DNA of 34,130 bases from Phyllobacteriaceae bacterium (lineage in GTDB: Bacteria; Pseudomonadota; Alphaproteobacteria; Rhizobiales; Rhizobiaceae), in assembly GCA_029279965.1 (NCBI GenBank), contig JAJUHJ010000024.1:1-34130 (forward strand), read 5' to 3'. A program made the position numbers and the translations under genes. Below the pieces are notes generated by a model. That model did not search any database. It saw only the letters and a program-made list of their open reading frames with translations, and was not told where the DNA came from. This document shows, in pieces, positions 15,650-26,100 of this stretch (positions are counted from its first letter, which is position 1; the number at the start of each line of letters is the position of its first letter).

Positions 15650-17446
15650 CTAGCCAAGCGCTTGCGTCGCTGACTTCAGACCCGTACGCGGGAAGAGAAG
15701 ATCGACGAAGCGTTCGGCAGTCGGTTGCGGTTCGTGATTGGCCAGCCCGGGCCGCTCGTTCGCTTCGATAAAAACATATTCGGGACGGTTTGGCGACCGC
15801 ACCATCAGATCAATCCCCACCACGGGAATATCGATGGCGCGTGCAGCGCGGCAGGCGGCATCGACAAGCGCAGGATGAACCTGTTCGGTGACATCGTGAA
15901 TCGAACCGCCTGTATGCAGGTTAGCCGTCTTGCGCACGATCACCTCTTCGCCTTCCCCGGGCACCGAATCCAGGCGCAAATCCTGGCCGGCAAGGCATCG
16001 TCGTGTCTCCTCATCCACAGGAACGATGCTTTCGCCGCCGGTCGCGGCCGAACGGCGGCGGGATAGATGGCCAATCAGTCTTTCAACGCTCGACATCCCG
16101 TCGCCGACGATGCGTGGAGCACGCCGCACCGCTGCGGCAACCAGACGATGATCGATCACGACGAGACGAAGATCCTCGCCCTCAAAACATTCTTCCAGTA
16201 GCACGCGGCTGGAAATCGCCGCCGCCGCCTCAATGGCGTCCTCTATGTCGGCAAGTGACTCCAGCCCGACGGCTACACCGCGGCCCTGTTCGCCCCGGGC
16301 GGGCTTGACCACCACGCGCCTATGCTTCTTCACGAAGGCTTCAATTGCCTGAGCGCCACTTGATGCGTCAATCTGCTCGGGAACCTTAAGTCCGGCCCGC
16401 TCGACGACCCGCCGCGTCACAGCCTTGTCGTCGCAGATCGACATGGCCACCGCCGACGTCAACTCCGATAGGCTTTCGCGGCAATGAATGGAGCGTCCGC
16501 CAAAGGAAAGGCGGAAAAAGCCTCCCTCCGCATCCGTTATATCGACAGCCACGCCGCGCCGGTGCGCCTCATCGACAATGATGCGCGCATAGGGGTTGAG
16601 CCGGTCGTACTCGGCCGGCGGGTGTGTGAACAGCTTCTCGTTGATCGGGTTCTTGCGCTTGACCGCGAAGACGGGAACGCGATGGAAGCCCAGCTTCTCG
16701 TACAATCTGATGGCATGCTCATTGTCATGCATGACAGACAGATCCATGAAGCTGGCGCCTCGCGCCTTGAAATGCTCTGCAAGCCTCCTCACCAGCATCT
16801 CCCCGACGCCGGGGTGCGCACACCGCGGATCGACCGCCAGACACCATAGCGAGGAGCCGTTCTCTGGATCGTGGAACACGCGGCGATGGTCGATGCCGGT
16901 CACGGTGCCGACGATGTCGCCGGTCGCGTCATCTTCGGCAACGAGGTAAACGATGGCGCGGCTGTCCCTGTTGGTCCAGAAAAAGTCCGGCCGCACCGTC
17001 ACCATGCTCCGGCTCTGGTAGATTGCATTGACCGCCTCTGCATCCGCCTCGGACGTAAGCCGGCGGATGAAGAAACCCTGGGAGCGGCGGCGGCTCGACC
17101 GGTAGGTAGCCAGATCCAGCCGATACGTATGAGATGGATCGAGGAACAGCTCCTGGGGAGCGAGAGACAGAAGCACATGCGGGTCGCGGATATAGAAGGC
17201 GATATCGCGTCGCGCCGGCCCTTCTTCGTTCAGGGCTTTCACGATCGCCTCGTTACTTTCGAATGTCTGCGCGAAGAGAAGTCGTCCCCAGCCGAGTTCG
17301 AGTGCCACCGACGGCTGCTCATCACTTTCCCCGTGGGTGATTGCTGGCTTCATCGTCTCGGTGCGCAGCCGCTTCAGGCGATGACCAAGCGCCTTGTCAC
17401 TGCGCCCCTGCCGATTGCGCGTGCCCACGTCTTCCTTTCTCGACAT
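15650..17446 (-). CDS. ngg: N-acetylglutaminylglutamine synthetase
   Basis: The 598-residue product joins two enzymes. Residues about 115-290 form a GNAT acetyltransferase (SLWCLAVDPRCAHPGVGEML, the acetyl-CoA loop region). Residues about 310-590 form an ATP-grasp ligase resembling cyanophycin synthetase (VVVKPARGEQGRGVAVG, then VVGIDLMVR and FIEANERPGL). Together they should acetylate glutamine and couple a second glutamine, giving N-acetylglutaminylglutamine. The product is then amidated by the upstream asnO enzyme. The ATG at 17446 lies 4 bases after the asnO stop, so translation is probably coupled. The basic N-terminus of about 30 residues is poorly conserved in look, and the true start could be later (Met at KPAITHG). 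Confidence 0.92.
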   Translation of the reverse strand: MSRKEDVGTRNRQGRSDKALGHRLKRLRTETMKPAITHGESDEQPSVALELGWGRLLFAQTFESNEAIVKALNEEGPARRDIAFYIRDPHVLLSLAPQELFLDPSHTYRLDLATYRSSRRRSQGFFIRRLTSEADAEAVNAIYQSRSMVTVRPDFFWTNRDSRAIVYLVAEDDATGDIVGTVTGIDHRRVFHDPENGSSLWCLAVDPRCAHPGVGEMLVRRLAEHFKARGASFMDLSVMHDNEHAIRLYEKLGFHRVPVFAVKRKNPINEKLFTHPPAEYDRLNPYARIIVDEAHRRGVAVDITDAEGGFFRLSFGGRSIHCRESLSELTSAVAMSICDDKAVTRRVVERAGLKVPEQIDASSGAQAIEAFVKKHRRVVVKPARGEQGRGVAVGLESLADIEDAIEAAAAISSRVLLEECFEGEDLRLVVIDHRLVAAAVRRAPRIVGDGMSSVERLIGHLSRRRSAATGGESIVPVDEETRRCLAGQDLRLDSVPGEGEEVIVRKTANLHTGGSIHDVTEQVHPALVDAACRAARAIDIPVVGIDLMVRSPNRPEYVFIEANERPGLANHEPQPTAERFVDLLFPRTGLKSATQALG

Positions 17447-17450
17447 CGTT

Positions 17451-19226
17451 TCAGATCCCGTGGGTCTGGAGCCACAATTCCAGAAGGCCGACCTGCCAGA
17501 GCGCCGAGCCCCGCAATGGCGTGATATGATCGGCCGGCGCGGCATAGAGCGTGTCCAGATAGTCCTGCCGGAACAGCCCGCGCTCACGCGCGGCTTGAGA
17601 GCTCAAGGCATCGCGCACCATCTCCAGATACGGACCGGCCACGTATTTTAGCTGCGGGACGGGAAAATAGCCTTTGGTGCGGTCGATCACTTCATGCGGG
17701 ACCACCTGGCGGGCGGCGTTCTTGAGCACGCCTTTTCCCCCTCCCTTCAGCTTTTCCTCCGGCGGAATGCGCGCGGCAAGCTCCACCAGTTCATGGTCGA
17801 GAAAAGGAACGCGCGCTTCAAGGCCCCAGGCCATTGTCATGTTGTCGACCCGCTTGACCGGATCGTCGACAAGCATCACCGAGGAGTCGAGCCGAAGGGC
17901 AGCATCGACGGGTGTATCCGCGCCGGGTCGCGTCAGATGCCAGGCGACAAGGGCACGGCTGACATCATCCTCCACCATCCACTCGGGCGCGAGCTGCTCG
18001 CGCAACCGTTCATGCGAACGGTCGAAGAAGACCTGCGCATAGTCGCCCACCACATCGTTCGAATTCATCAGCGGTGGATACCAGTGATAGCCGCCGAAGA
18101 CCTCGTCCGCCCCCTGGCCCGACTGCACGACCTTGATATGCTTGGATACCTCCTTCGACAGGAGGTAAAAGCCCACATTGTCATAGGAGACCATCGGTTC
18201 CGACATCGCCTGAAAGGTGCCAGGCAACGCGTCCATAAGCTTGTCCGACGGGACGAAAATCTTATGATGGTCGGTGCCGAAGTGTTCCGCGATCAGGTCG
18301 GAATAGACGAACTCGTCGCCCTTCTCGCCATGGGCTTCCTCGAAGCCGACGGAGAAGGTGGAAAGGCCCCTTTGCCCTTCCTCTGCGAGAAGGCCGACGA
18401 TCAGGCTGGAATCGACACCACCCGACAGGAGCACGCCAACCGGAACGTCTGCAACCATGCGGCGGCGGACAGCCGTTCGCAACGCGTCCAGAACACGGTC
18501 CCGCCATTCCTCCGAACTGAGCGACGCAAGCGCGGGATCGCGCTCATAGGGCGGGTCCCAATAGATGCGGTCTTTTCGGCTTCCATCGGCTTCAATGATG
18601 CGGATGGTGGCCGGTGGCAGCTTCTTGACGCCATTCAGTATGGTACGGGGCGGGGGCACAATGGCGTGAAACGTCATATAATGATGCAGCGCGACGGGAT
18701 CGATGGAGGTGTCCACCTCGCCCGCGGCCAGAAGGGCCGGTAGGGCGGAGGCAAATCGCAGGACGCTGGGCGTTTCGGAATAATAGAGCGGCTTGATGCC
18801 GAAGCGGTCGCGCGCCATGACGAGGCGGCCGGTATCGCGCTCGTGGAGCACGAAAGCGAACATGCCGTGAAAGCGTTCGACGCATGTTTCGCCCCAGGCA
18901 TGCCATGCCTTCAGGATCACCTCCGTGTCGCCGCTGGAGAAAAAGCGATACCCTTTTGCCTCCAGTTCGGCGCGCAGTTCCGGATAGTTGTAGATGCAGC
19001 CGTTGAACGCGATGGTGAGCCCAAGTTCGGGGTTCTCCATCGGCTGGCGCGACTTTTCCGAAAGGTCGATGATCTTCAGCCGCCGGTGACCGAAGGCGGC
19101 GTTGCCGTGCAGCACCACGCCCGCACCATCGGGACCGCGCCCCGTCAAGCATTCCATCATTTTCGTCAGGGTGACGGGTGACGGCTGAAGACCGTCGAAC
19201 CTCAACTCTCCGCAAATGCCACACAT
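17451..19226 (-). CDS. asnO: N-acetylglutaminylglutamine amidotransferase
   Basis: The 591-residue product is an asparagine synthetase B-like enzyme. The N-terminal glutaminase domain starts with the nucleophile Cys2 (MCGICGE), which fixes the start codon, and includes GRGPDG and FNGCIYNY. The synthetase domain has the PP-loop SGGVDSS at residues 268-274 and GQGADEVFGGYHWY. It uses glutamine-derived ammonia and ATP to amidate N-acetylglutaminylglutamine, giving the compatible solute NAGGN. The gene is first in the operon. Its only purine-rich ribosome-binding site (AAGGAG) is 14 bases from the ATG, with a small hairpin in between. A MarR-type gene is divergent, an arrangement also known for this cluster in Pseudomonas aeruginosa. 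Confidence 0.93.
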   Translation of the reverse strand: MCGICGELRFDGLQPSPVTLTKMMECLTGRGPDGAGVVLHGNAAFGHRRLKIIDLSEKSRQPMENPELGLTIAFNGCIYNYPELRAELEAKGYRFFSSGDTEVILKAWHAWGETCVERFHGMFAFVLHERDTGRLVMARDRFGIKPLYYSETPSVLRFASALPALLAAGEVDTSIDPVALHHYMTFHAIVPPPRTILNGVKKLPPATIRIIEADGSRKDRIYWDPPYERDPALASLSSEEWRDRVLDALRTAVRRRMVADVPVGVLLSGGVDSSLIVGLLAEEGQRGLSTFSVGFEEAHGEKGDEFVYSDLIAEHFGTDHHKIFVPSDKLMDALPGTFQAMSEPMVSYDNVGFYLLSKEVSKHIKVVQSGQGADEVFGGYHWYPPLMNSNDVVGDYAQVFFDRSHERLREQLAPEWMVEDDVSRALVAWHLTRPGADTPVDAALRLDSSVMLVDDPVKRVDNMTMAWGLEARVPFLDHELVELAARIPPEEKLKGGGKGVLKNAARQVVPHEVIDRTKGYFPVPQLKYVAGPYLEMVRDALSSQAARERGLFRQDYLDTLYAAPADHITPLRGSALWQVGLLELWLQTHGI

Positions 19227-19243
19227 GAGAAGCGGGTTTTCTC
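19227..19243 (-). promoter_or_regulatory. asnO: Hairpin between ribosome-binding site and start of asnO
   Basis: In the minus-strand transcript GAGAA pairs with TTCTC around a 7-base loop, and TTCTC abuts the ATG. The stem includes the last bases of AAGGAG. Folding would either mask the ribosome-binding site or bring AAGG close to the start codon, so it may tune translation. Confidence 0.35.
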
Positions 19244-19266
19244 CTTGTCGTTGCGTCCGACGGGAA

Positions 19267-19296
19267 TTAATAATAGCTCTAATATTTCGATGTCAA
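19267..19296 (-). promoter_or_regulatory. asnO: asnO promoter overlapped by a MarR-type palindrome
   Basis: On the minus strand a perfect -35 TTGACA (19296-19291) is followed by TATTAT after 15 bases (19275-19270) or TATTAA after 18 (19272-19267). Between and across them lies an 18-base palindrome (19269-19286): AATAATAG and CTAATATT around CT, complementary at 7 of 8 positions. This AT-rich dyad is of the size bound by MarR dimers and would block RNA polymerase when occupied. Confidence 0.6.
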
Positions 19297-19308
19297 AAGC
19301 TATCTGCC

Positions 19309-19863
19309 ATGAGACCTTCTGTCGAGAACGCTCCGGGTCCGGCCGGGTTCCCACAAGACGAACTCCGCGCAGTCGAAAAGGCGCTGCGTCGCATTCTGCG
19401 CGCCAACGACCTGCAATCGCGGGCACTCACAAAGTCGATCGGCCTGACGGCGCCGCAGCTTGCCGTGCTCAGAGCCATCGTTTCGCTCGGCGAGGTAACC
19501 ACGACCGCATTGTCCGCCGAAGCGGATCTCAGCCCGGCAACGGTGATCACGATCCTGGACAAGCTTGAAGAGCGCTCTATCATCCAGCGCTATCGTTCCA
19601 CTCACGATCGGAGGATTGTGCATACACGCCTGACGGACAAAGGCCGGATGCTCGTCGCCAACGCGCCCGAGCCGCTCGGTGAATCCTTCGCCACCCGATT
19701 TGCGGCGCTTGCCACACAACAGCGTCAAGAAATAATGCACGCGCTGGTCCTGCTGGCCGACATGATGTATGCCGAAAAAGGAATAGGCGCTGCTCCTGAA
19801 GCCTCTGGCACCACGGTTCGGGCGCAGAAAGATGTAGAAATCAGCGGTAAGATTGAGGCCTAG
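19309..19863 (+). CDS. MarR-family transcriptional regulator of the NAGGN cluster
   Basis: The 184-residue product has a typical winged helix: [49 protein letters not shown], with the wing [19 protein letters not shown]. It carries an extra charged tail after about residue 160. It is divergent from asnO with an 82-base shared promoter region that holds an AT-rich palindrome, so it probably controls asnO and itself. The ATG at 19309 is chosen as the first in frame; its ribosome-binding site is weak. A MarR-type gene also adjoins the cluster in Pseudomonas aeruginosa. The signal it senses is unknown. Confidence 0.87.
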   Translation: MRPSVENAPGPAGFPQDELRAVEKALRRILRANDLQSRALTKSIGLTAPQLAVLRAIVSLGEVTTTALSAEADLSPATVITILDKLEERSIIQRYRSTHDRRIVHTRLTDKGRMLVANAPEPLGESFATRFAALATQQRQEIMHALVLLADMMYAEKGIGAAPEASGTTVRAQKDVEISGKIEA

Positions 19864-19999
19864 CCTCGGCAATTCGCGCAAAGTTGATCGGGCACAGACA
19901 GGGTTTTTCAGACGGCGTGGCATTTTGCCGTCACAGCGGCGATGGACGCCCACCAGAGCCGCGTTTATGATCATGGCCCGCAACCCAGGAAAAGAGAGC

Positions 20000-21277
20000 A
20001 TGGATTATCAGCGGTTTTTTTCCGAGGCAATCGACCAGCTTCACGCCGAGCGGCGCTACCGTGTCTTCGCTGATCTGGAAAGAATAGCCGGCGCCTTTCC
20101 ACGTGCCTTATGGCGTGCAAACGGTCAATCGCGGGAGATCACCGTATGGTGCTCCAACGACTATATAGGCATGGGGCAGCATCCGGATGTGATTGCGGCC
20201 ATGCAAGAGGCAGCCGGCCGCATGGGCGCGGGTGCCGGCGGTACGCGCAATATTTCCGGCACGACTCACCCGCTGGTCGAGTTGGAAGCGGAGCTTGCCG
20301 ATCTGCACGGCAAGGAAGCTGCGCTCGTCTTCACCTCCGGATTCATTTCCAACGAAGCCTCCATTTCGACGATCGCCAGACTTCTGCCGGATGCTCTCGT
20401 GCTTTCCGACGAGTTGAACCACGCCTCCATGATCGAGGGCGTGCGCCGTTCGGGCGCGGAGAAAAAGATTTTCCGCCACAATGACCTGGCGCATCTGGAG
20501 GACCTTCTGAAGTCTGCCGGACGTGAGCGCGCCAAGCTGATCGTTTTCGAATCGGTCTATTCCATGGACGGCGACATTGCGCCCATCGCCGAGATCGCCG
20601 ATCTTGCCGACAAATACAACGCGATGACCTATATCGATGAGGTTCACGCGGTCGGCATGTATGGCGCGCGAGGCGGCGGGATCACCGAGCGCGAGGGTCT
20701 TGCCCACCGCATCGACGTGATCGAGGGCACGCTCGCCAAGGCGTTCGGCGTGATCGGCGGCTATATCTCCAGCTCGGCTGCGATCGTCGACGCCATACGA
20801 TCCTACGCGCCGGGCTTCATTTTTACCACGGCGCTGCCTCCGGCGATTGCCAATGCCGCGACCGCTTCGATCCGGCATCTCAAGAATTCCACTGTCGAGC
20901 GTGAGGCGCATCAGCGCCAGGCAGAACGCACAAAGGATGTATTGCGCGCCGCCGGGCTCCCGGTCATGCCCTCACAGACCCATATCGTGCCGCTGCTGGT
21001 CGGCGACCCGGAGTTGTGCAAGCGGGCAACAGACCGTCTGCTGGAACAGCACGGCATTTACATTCAGCCGATCAACTACCCCACCGTGCCGCGCGGCACC
21101 GAGCGCCTGCGCATCACGCCCACACCTTTCCATTCCGACGCGCTGATCGAGACGTTGAGGGATGCCCTCCTGGAAACCTGGGAAACGCTCGGCATTCCTT
21201 TCGATGAGACAGAGCAACCGGCGGCCGCTTCTTCCGGGCGCGTCATTCCTCTGGTGGTTTCCAAATCCGGCGGGTGA
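20000..21277 (+). CDS. hemA: 5-aminolevulinate synthase
   Basis: The 425-residue PLP enzyme condenses glycine and succinyl-CoA to 5-aminolevulinate, the first step of haem and bacteriochlorin synthesis in alphaproteobacteria. Seen in the sequence are [51 protein letters not shown] and the cofactor lysine Lys247 in TLAKAFG. The C-terminal end is about 15 residues longer than in short homologues. The ATG at 20000 follows the purine-rich AAGAGAG. A 136-base gap separates it from the MarR gene; no FixK/FNR box was seen there. It is convergent with the aminotransferase gene. Confidence 0.95.
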   Translation: MDYQRFFSEAIDQLHAERRYRVFADLERIAGAFPRALWRANGQSREITVWCSNDYIGMGQHPDVIAAMQEAAGRMGAGAGGTRNISGTTHPLVELEAELADLHGKEAALVFTSGFISNEASISTIARLLPDALVLSDELNHASMIEGVRRSGAEKKIFRHNDLAHLEDLLKSAGRERAKLIVFESVYSMDGDIAPIAEIADLADKYNAMTYIDEVHAVGMYGARGGGITEREGLAHRIDVIEGTLAKAFGVIGGYISSSAAIVDAIRSYAPGFIFTTALPPAIANAATASIRHLKNSTVEREAHQRQAERTKDVLRAAGLPVMPSQTHIVPLLVGDPELCKRATDRLLEQHGIYIQPINYPTVPRGTERLRITPTPFHSDALIETLRDALLETWETLGIPFDETEQPAAASSGRVIPLVVSKSGG

Positions 21278-21295
21278 GCGAAGCCAAGCTCACCC
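21272..21295. terminator. Perfect stem-loop spanning both convergent stop codons
   Basis: GGGTGAGC (21272-21279) and GCTCACCC (21288-21295) form an 8-bp perfect stem with an 8-base loop. It contains the TGA of hemA (21275-21277) and the TGA of the aminotransferase gene (21292-21290). It could act as a bidirectional terminator, though no T run follows. Confidence 0.45.
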
Positions 21296-22462
21296 CCTCC
21301 GTTTGACGACCCATTTCGCCAGCCTCTCGGCGGCCTCGTCGAGCTGATCTGTGCGCCGGTTGAAACAGAGACGGAAAAAACGCTCGCCGCCGGGGCCGAA
21401 GGCCGTTCCCGGTGCCAGCCCGACGCCGGTATCCTCGACAATATCAATCGCCGCCCGCTTCGTATCCGCCACCCCATCGAGTGCGAAGAACAGGTAGAAG
21501 GCACCGTCCGGTTTTGCGAAGCGGACACGGCCAGTCTGCCCGAGAACGGCGCAGATGCGATCGCGGCCGGCCCGGGCGCGCTCCACCTGCTCTGCAATGA
21601 AAGCCTCGCCTTCCCGAAGCGCCGTCACCGCCCCACGCTGCATGAACTCGGCCACACCCGAGGTGGCGTATTGCACAAGATTTTCGAAAACCGGAGCGAG
21701 CGCCGGGTGCAACCGCACCCAGCCAATGCGCCAGCCCGTCATCGCCCAGTTCTTCGAGAACGAATTGGCGAAGAGAATCCGATCATCGTCCGATGCCATA
21801 TCGAAGAGGGACGGCGCCCGCGAACCGGCATAGAAATACCGGGTGTATATTTCGTCCGCAATGATCCACAGACCATGCCGGCGCGCAAGGTCGAGGAGCG
21901 CCCGGAGTGTGTCCTTATCGGCTGTCCAGCCGGTAGGATTGGAAGGCGTATTGATGAAGAGCGCGCGTGTACGCGGCGTCAGGGCCGAAGCAACACGATC
22001 GGGATCGAGGGTCCAGCCTTCCTCGGAGAAGTCGAGTTCTACGGGCACCGGCGTTCCACCAGCAACCGATAGGGCGGCGGGCATGTTGGGCCAGGCCGGA
22101 GAAAAATAGACGACCTCGTCTCCCGCCCCGGCAACCGCCTGCAGCGCAAGTTGGATCGCCTGCATGCCGCCGCCGGTGACGATAAATTCGTCCGGCGCAA
22201 AAGAGCGGCCGAACGTCCCTTCATGATAGGAAGCAAGCGCCGCACGCAGTTCCGGAATGCCACCCTGCCAGGTATAAAAGGTGTGGCCGGCCGCAAGGCT
22301 GGCCGCTGCCGCCTCACGGATGAAATCCGGCGTGGGTAGGTCGCCCTCGCCCACCCACAGCGGGATGAGGCCGGACCGCCCGCGGGCGTGTTCGACCACG
22401 GCCATGATGCCGCTTGGCGGCACCGAGCGCGCCTCGGCCCGCAGGCTTTCCTGCAAACTCAT
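21290..22462 (-). CDS. PLP-dependent class I aminotransferase
   Basis: The 390-residue product is a fold-type I aminotransferase related to aspartate and aromatic aminotransferases. Markers are VTGGGMQAIQLALQA, FINTPSNPTG with the conserved asparagine, ADEIYTRY, the cofactor lysine Lys237 in SFSKNW and the following MTGWRIGW, and FRLCFN with the carboxylate-binding arginine near the C-terminus. The ATG at 22462 has AAGGCGG 6 bases upstream. The substrate cannot be fixed from motifs. mscL lies 57 bases upstream on the same strand and could be cotranscribed. Confidence 0.88.
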   Translation of the reverse strand: MSLQESLRAEARSVPPSGIMAVVEHARGRSGLIPLWVGEGDLPTPDFIREAAAASLAAGHTFYTWQGGIPELRAALASYHEGTFGRSFAPDEFIVTGGGMQAIQLALQAVAGAGDEVVYFSPAWPNMPAALSVAGGTPVPVELDFSEEGWTLDPDRVASALTPRTRALFINTPSNPTGWTADKDTLRALLDLARRHGLWIIADEIYTRYFYAGSRAPSLFDMASDDDRILFANSFSKNWAMTGWRIGWVRLHPALAPVFENLVQYATSGVAEFMQRGAVTALREGEAFIAEQVERARAGRDRICAVLGQTGRVRFAKPDGAFYLFFALDGVADTKRAAIDIVEDTGVGLAPGTAFGPGGERFFRLCFNRRTDQLDEAAERLAKWVVKRRG

Positions 22463-22519
22463 TTCATCCGCCTTGACGAAGAGCGCGCCAGAAACGCAGT
22501 ACGATGGCTCTTTGTAGGT

Positions 22520-22939
22520 TTATTTCCTGCTTGCCAGAAGATCGCGAATTTCGGTGAGGAGTTGAACATCCTGTGGCGGCGCGCTTGGCGCAGCGGGTGC
22601 TTCCGCCTGCTTCCGGCGTATCCTGTTCACCCCCCGCACCATGAGGAAGATAATCCAGGCGAGAATGAGGAAATTGATGACGACCGTTATGAAGTTGCCG
22701 TAGGCAAGCACAGCCCCCTGCTCGCGCGCTTCGGCCAGAGTGCCAGCCGTTACCTCGGAGGCAAGTGGCAGGAAATGGTTCGAGAAGTCCAAACCGCCGA
22801 AAATCGCCCCGACGATGGGCATGATGATATCGTCCGTAAGCGAAGCGACGATCAGGCTGAATGCACCGCCGATGATGACGCCGACGGCCAGGTCCATGAC
22901 GTTGCCTTTGGCAATGAATTCCTTGAATTCATCCAACAT
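22520..22939 (-). CDS. mscL: Large-conductance mechanosensitive channel
   Basis: The 139-residue inner-membrane protein opens under membrane tension to release solutes during sudden dilution. The N-terminal amphipathic helix [13 protein letters not shown] leads into TM1 ([21 protein letters not shown]), with the conserved DDIIMPIVG loop. TM2 is [19 protein letters not shown], followed by basic residues and a C-terminal helix [15 protein letters not shown] that forms the pentameric bundle. The length is typical. The start ATG has GAGGGGG about 5 bases upstream. Confidence 0.96.
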   Translation of the reverse strand: MLDEFKEFIAKGNVMDLAVGVIIGGAFSLIVASLTDDIIMPIVGAIFGGLDFSNHFLPLASEVTAGTLAEAREQGAVLAYGNFITVVINFLILAWIIFLMVRGVNRIRRKQAEAPAAPSAPPQDVQLLTEIRDLLASRK

Positions 22940-23110
22940 ATCAACCCCCTCTGGTCATACGCGGCTCGCACCGCGTTGCTATGGATAGCAGAACTTCGGC
23001 GAGAGGTAATCCTTTTTGCGTTTCCGGATCGGTTGTGCGGCGAAAGAAGCATTGCGCGAAATGACTGGATTGTGCTTGGCTTCGCCCGTCGGGAGGAATG
23101 AGGGTCCGCC

Positions 23111-26100
23111 GTGCAGGGGTGGGTCATTGCGATCATCGCCATTGGCTATGTGACGCTGCTTTTCGCGATCGCAAGCCTTGGCGACCGCCGCGCTGCGATC
23201 CGGGAAACAGGATCGCGGCCCTACATCTATGCGCTTAGCCTTGCGATCTACTGCACATCCTGGACCTTCTTCGGTTCGGTCGGGCTTTCCTCCGAACGCG
23301 CCTTCGAGTTCCTGACGATCTATATCGGCCCCATACTGGTCTTCCTGTGCGCACACAGGCTGCTTGGCCGAATCATCCAACTCTCCAAAAGCGAGAAGAT
23401 AACCTCCATCGCCGACTTTCTGGCCGCACGCTATGGCAAGAGCTTTGCGGTGGCTTCGGTGGCCACATTCATCGCCACCTGCGGCACGATTCCTTATATC
23501 GCCCTACAATTGAAGGCGATTTCGGATTCAGTGCGGCTGATGATGGAGCACTATGACGGCACGCCGCCTCGGATCGACCTCTTTGTCGGCGATATCTCGC
23601 TGTTCATCGCTATGTTGCTGGCGTTGTTCGCCGTCCTCTTCGGGACACGCCACGCGGATGCCACGGAGCATCAGAATGGCCTTGTGCTTGCCGTGGCGGT
23701 GGAATCGGTGGTCAAGCTGGCAGCATTTCTGGCTGTCGGACTCAGCGTAACATTCGTGCTGTTCGGCGGTCCATTCGACCTCATTGCCCGAGTGTCCACG
23801 GAAAGTCAGGTGATCGAGGCCCTCAGCCGCCCCGCTTCACTGGCGAGCTGGGTCGTCATGACAACGCTCAGCGCTTGCGCCATCATCCTGCTGCCCCGGC
23901 AATTCTACGTCACCATCGTCGAGAACAAGAGCGCGGAGGAATTGCAGACGGCCACGCGCGTTTTTCCATTGTATCTTCTGCTCATCAATATCTTCGTTAT
24001 CCCCATCACCTTTGCCGGACTGCACCTTGTGGGGGAACGGACCAGCGCGGATCTGTACGTTCTGGCGATCCCGCTTCTGTCCGGGCATGATTTCCTCGCG
24101 CTCTTCGCCTTTGTCGGCGGTCTTTCCGCAGCAACCGCAATGGTCATCGTGGCCAGCGTTGCGCTGTCCATCATGATTTCGAACGATCTCATCCTTCCCC
24201 TGTTCGTACGACGCCTCCTGAGGTCCGAGGGCCGGGAAAAGGAGGACTGGTCCGCCGTTATTCTTAATATCCGCCGGGCGGCCATCTTTCTCATCCTGTT
24301 TGCCGCCTTCCTCTACTATCGGGAGATCACGACCAATATCGGGCTGGCGGCGATCGGCCTTATTTCCTTCGCCGCGATTGCCCAGTTCGCTCCGGCTTTT
24401 TTCGGCGGGCTCATCTGGCGCGGCGCCAACAGCCGCGGCGCGCTGGCGGGCATGACTGCCGGCTTCATCGTCTGGGCATACACACTGTTCTTTCCCTCGC
24501 TGGCGCCTGCTGAAACCGACATCATTATGCATGGTCCTTTCGGAATCGCCGCGCTGAAACCTGAGGCGCTCTTCGGCACCGACGCCGAGCCGCTCAATCA
24601 CGGCGTGCTGTGGAGTCTGGCGATCAACTCACTGTTCTTTATCCTGGGCTCCCTGTCTCGTGCCGCCAGGCCACTGGAGCGCATCCAGGCGGCAATCTTC
24701 GTGCCGCGAGAACCTGCACCGATGCCCAACCTGCGCCGTTTCCGCACGGCCGTGACGGTGAACGACCTCAAGGATACGATCGCGCGCTATCTCGGCGTAG
24801 AGCGCACGGAACGTTCCTTCCTCAGCTTCGAGACCGAGCACAGCACGCGGCTTAACGGCAACGAGCAGGCGGACGTGACCGTGATCCGCTTTTCCGAGCA
24901 ATTGCTGGCCAGCGCCGTCGGTTCGTCCTCCGCGCGGCTTATTCTTTCCTTGCTCCTGCAGCGCAACGACAGCTCGCCCCGCGACACGATGAGGCTGCTC
25001 GACGACGCCTCTCTGGCGCTCCAGCACAATCGCGACCTGTTGCAAACGGCGCTCGACCAGATGGAGGAAGGGATCACCGTTTTCGACCAGGATTTCCGCC
25101 TTACATGCTGGAACCGCCAATTTCGCGCCTTACTCGGCCTGCCTGCGACGATGGGTCAGGTAGGAGTGTCGCTACGTCAGATCGTCGACTATCTGGCAGC
25201 GCGGGGTGACCTTGGCCGCGATGCCGAGAGACTGATGCTGGATCAGTTGGTCTCGTTCGAATCGCCCTGGGAGCTTCGCCTGCACAACACGGGCCGCATC
25301 CTGGAAATTCGTTCGAACATGATGCCGGGCGGCGGCATGGTTGCGACCTATACGGATATCACCGACCGTGTCGCGGCGGACATGGCGCTGAAGCAGGCGA
25401 ACGAGACGCTGGAGCAAAGAGTTGCCAGCCGCACCGCCGAGCTCGTGCGCGTCAACACCGAACTGGCACAGGCACAGACGATTGCAGAAGAAGCAAATCT
25501 CGGCAAGACGCGGTTTCTGGCGGCAGCCGGACACGACATTCTGCAGCCGCTCAACGCGGCCCGCCTGTATTGCGCGCCTCTGAGGGAAAAGGCGGAAGAG
25601 GGAGACGTTCGCGCGCTTGTCGCCAATATTGAATCCTCGCTCGAATCCGTCGAAGCGATCCTCGGCGCGGTTCTCGACATATCGCGCCTGGACACAGGCG
25701 CATTGAGACCGTCGGAGACGATTTTCAGGCTCGACCTTCTGCTTCATCAGATCGGCACGGACTTTCAGCCACTTGCCGAGGAAAAGGGACTGGAATTCAC
25801 CATTGTGCCTTCCTCGATCGCAGTCCGCACCGACCGCAACCTGTTCCGCCGTCTGGTCCAGAATCTCGTTTCAAACGCCATCAAATACACGCGCTCAGGG
25901 CGCATTCTGGTTGGTGTTCGCCGGCGCGGCGAGCTGGTCGAGCTTCAGGTGATCGACACGGGAATCGGTATCGCCAGCGAACAGCTCAACGCGGTCTTCC
26001 GGGAGTTTACGCGCCTCCGCGAGGGCATGCGCGAGGCGCAGGGACTGGGACTTGGCCTTTCGATCGTTGACCGCATCGCGCGCGTGTTGCGGCTGGAGAT

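Noticed and set aside
17694-18743. A 349-codon frame opposite asnO
   Set aside because: It is a mirror of the conserved synthetase domain, with no family resemblance.
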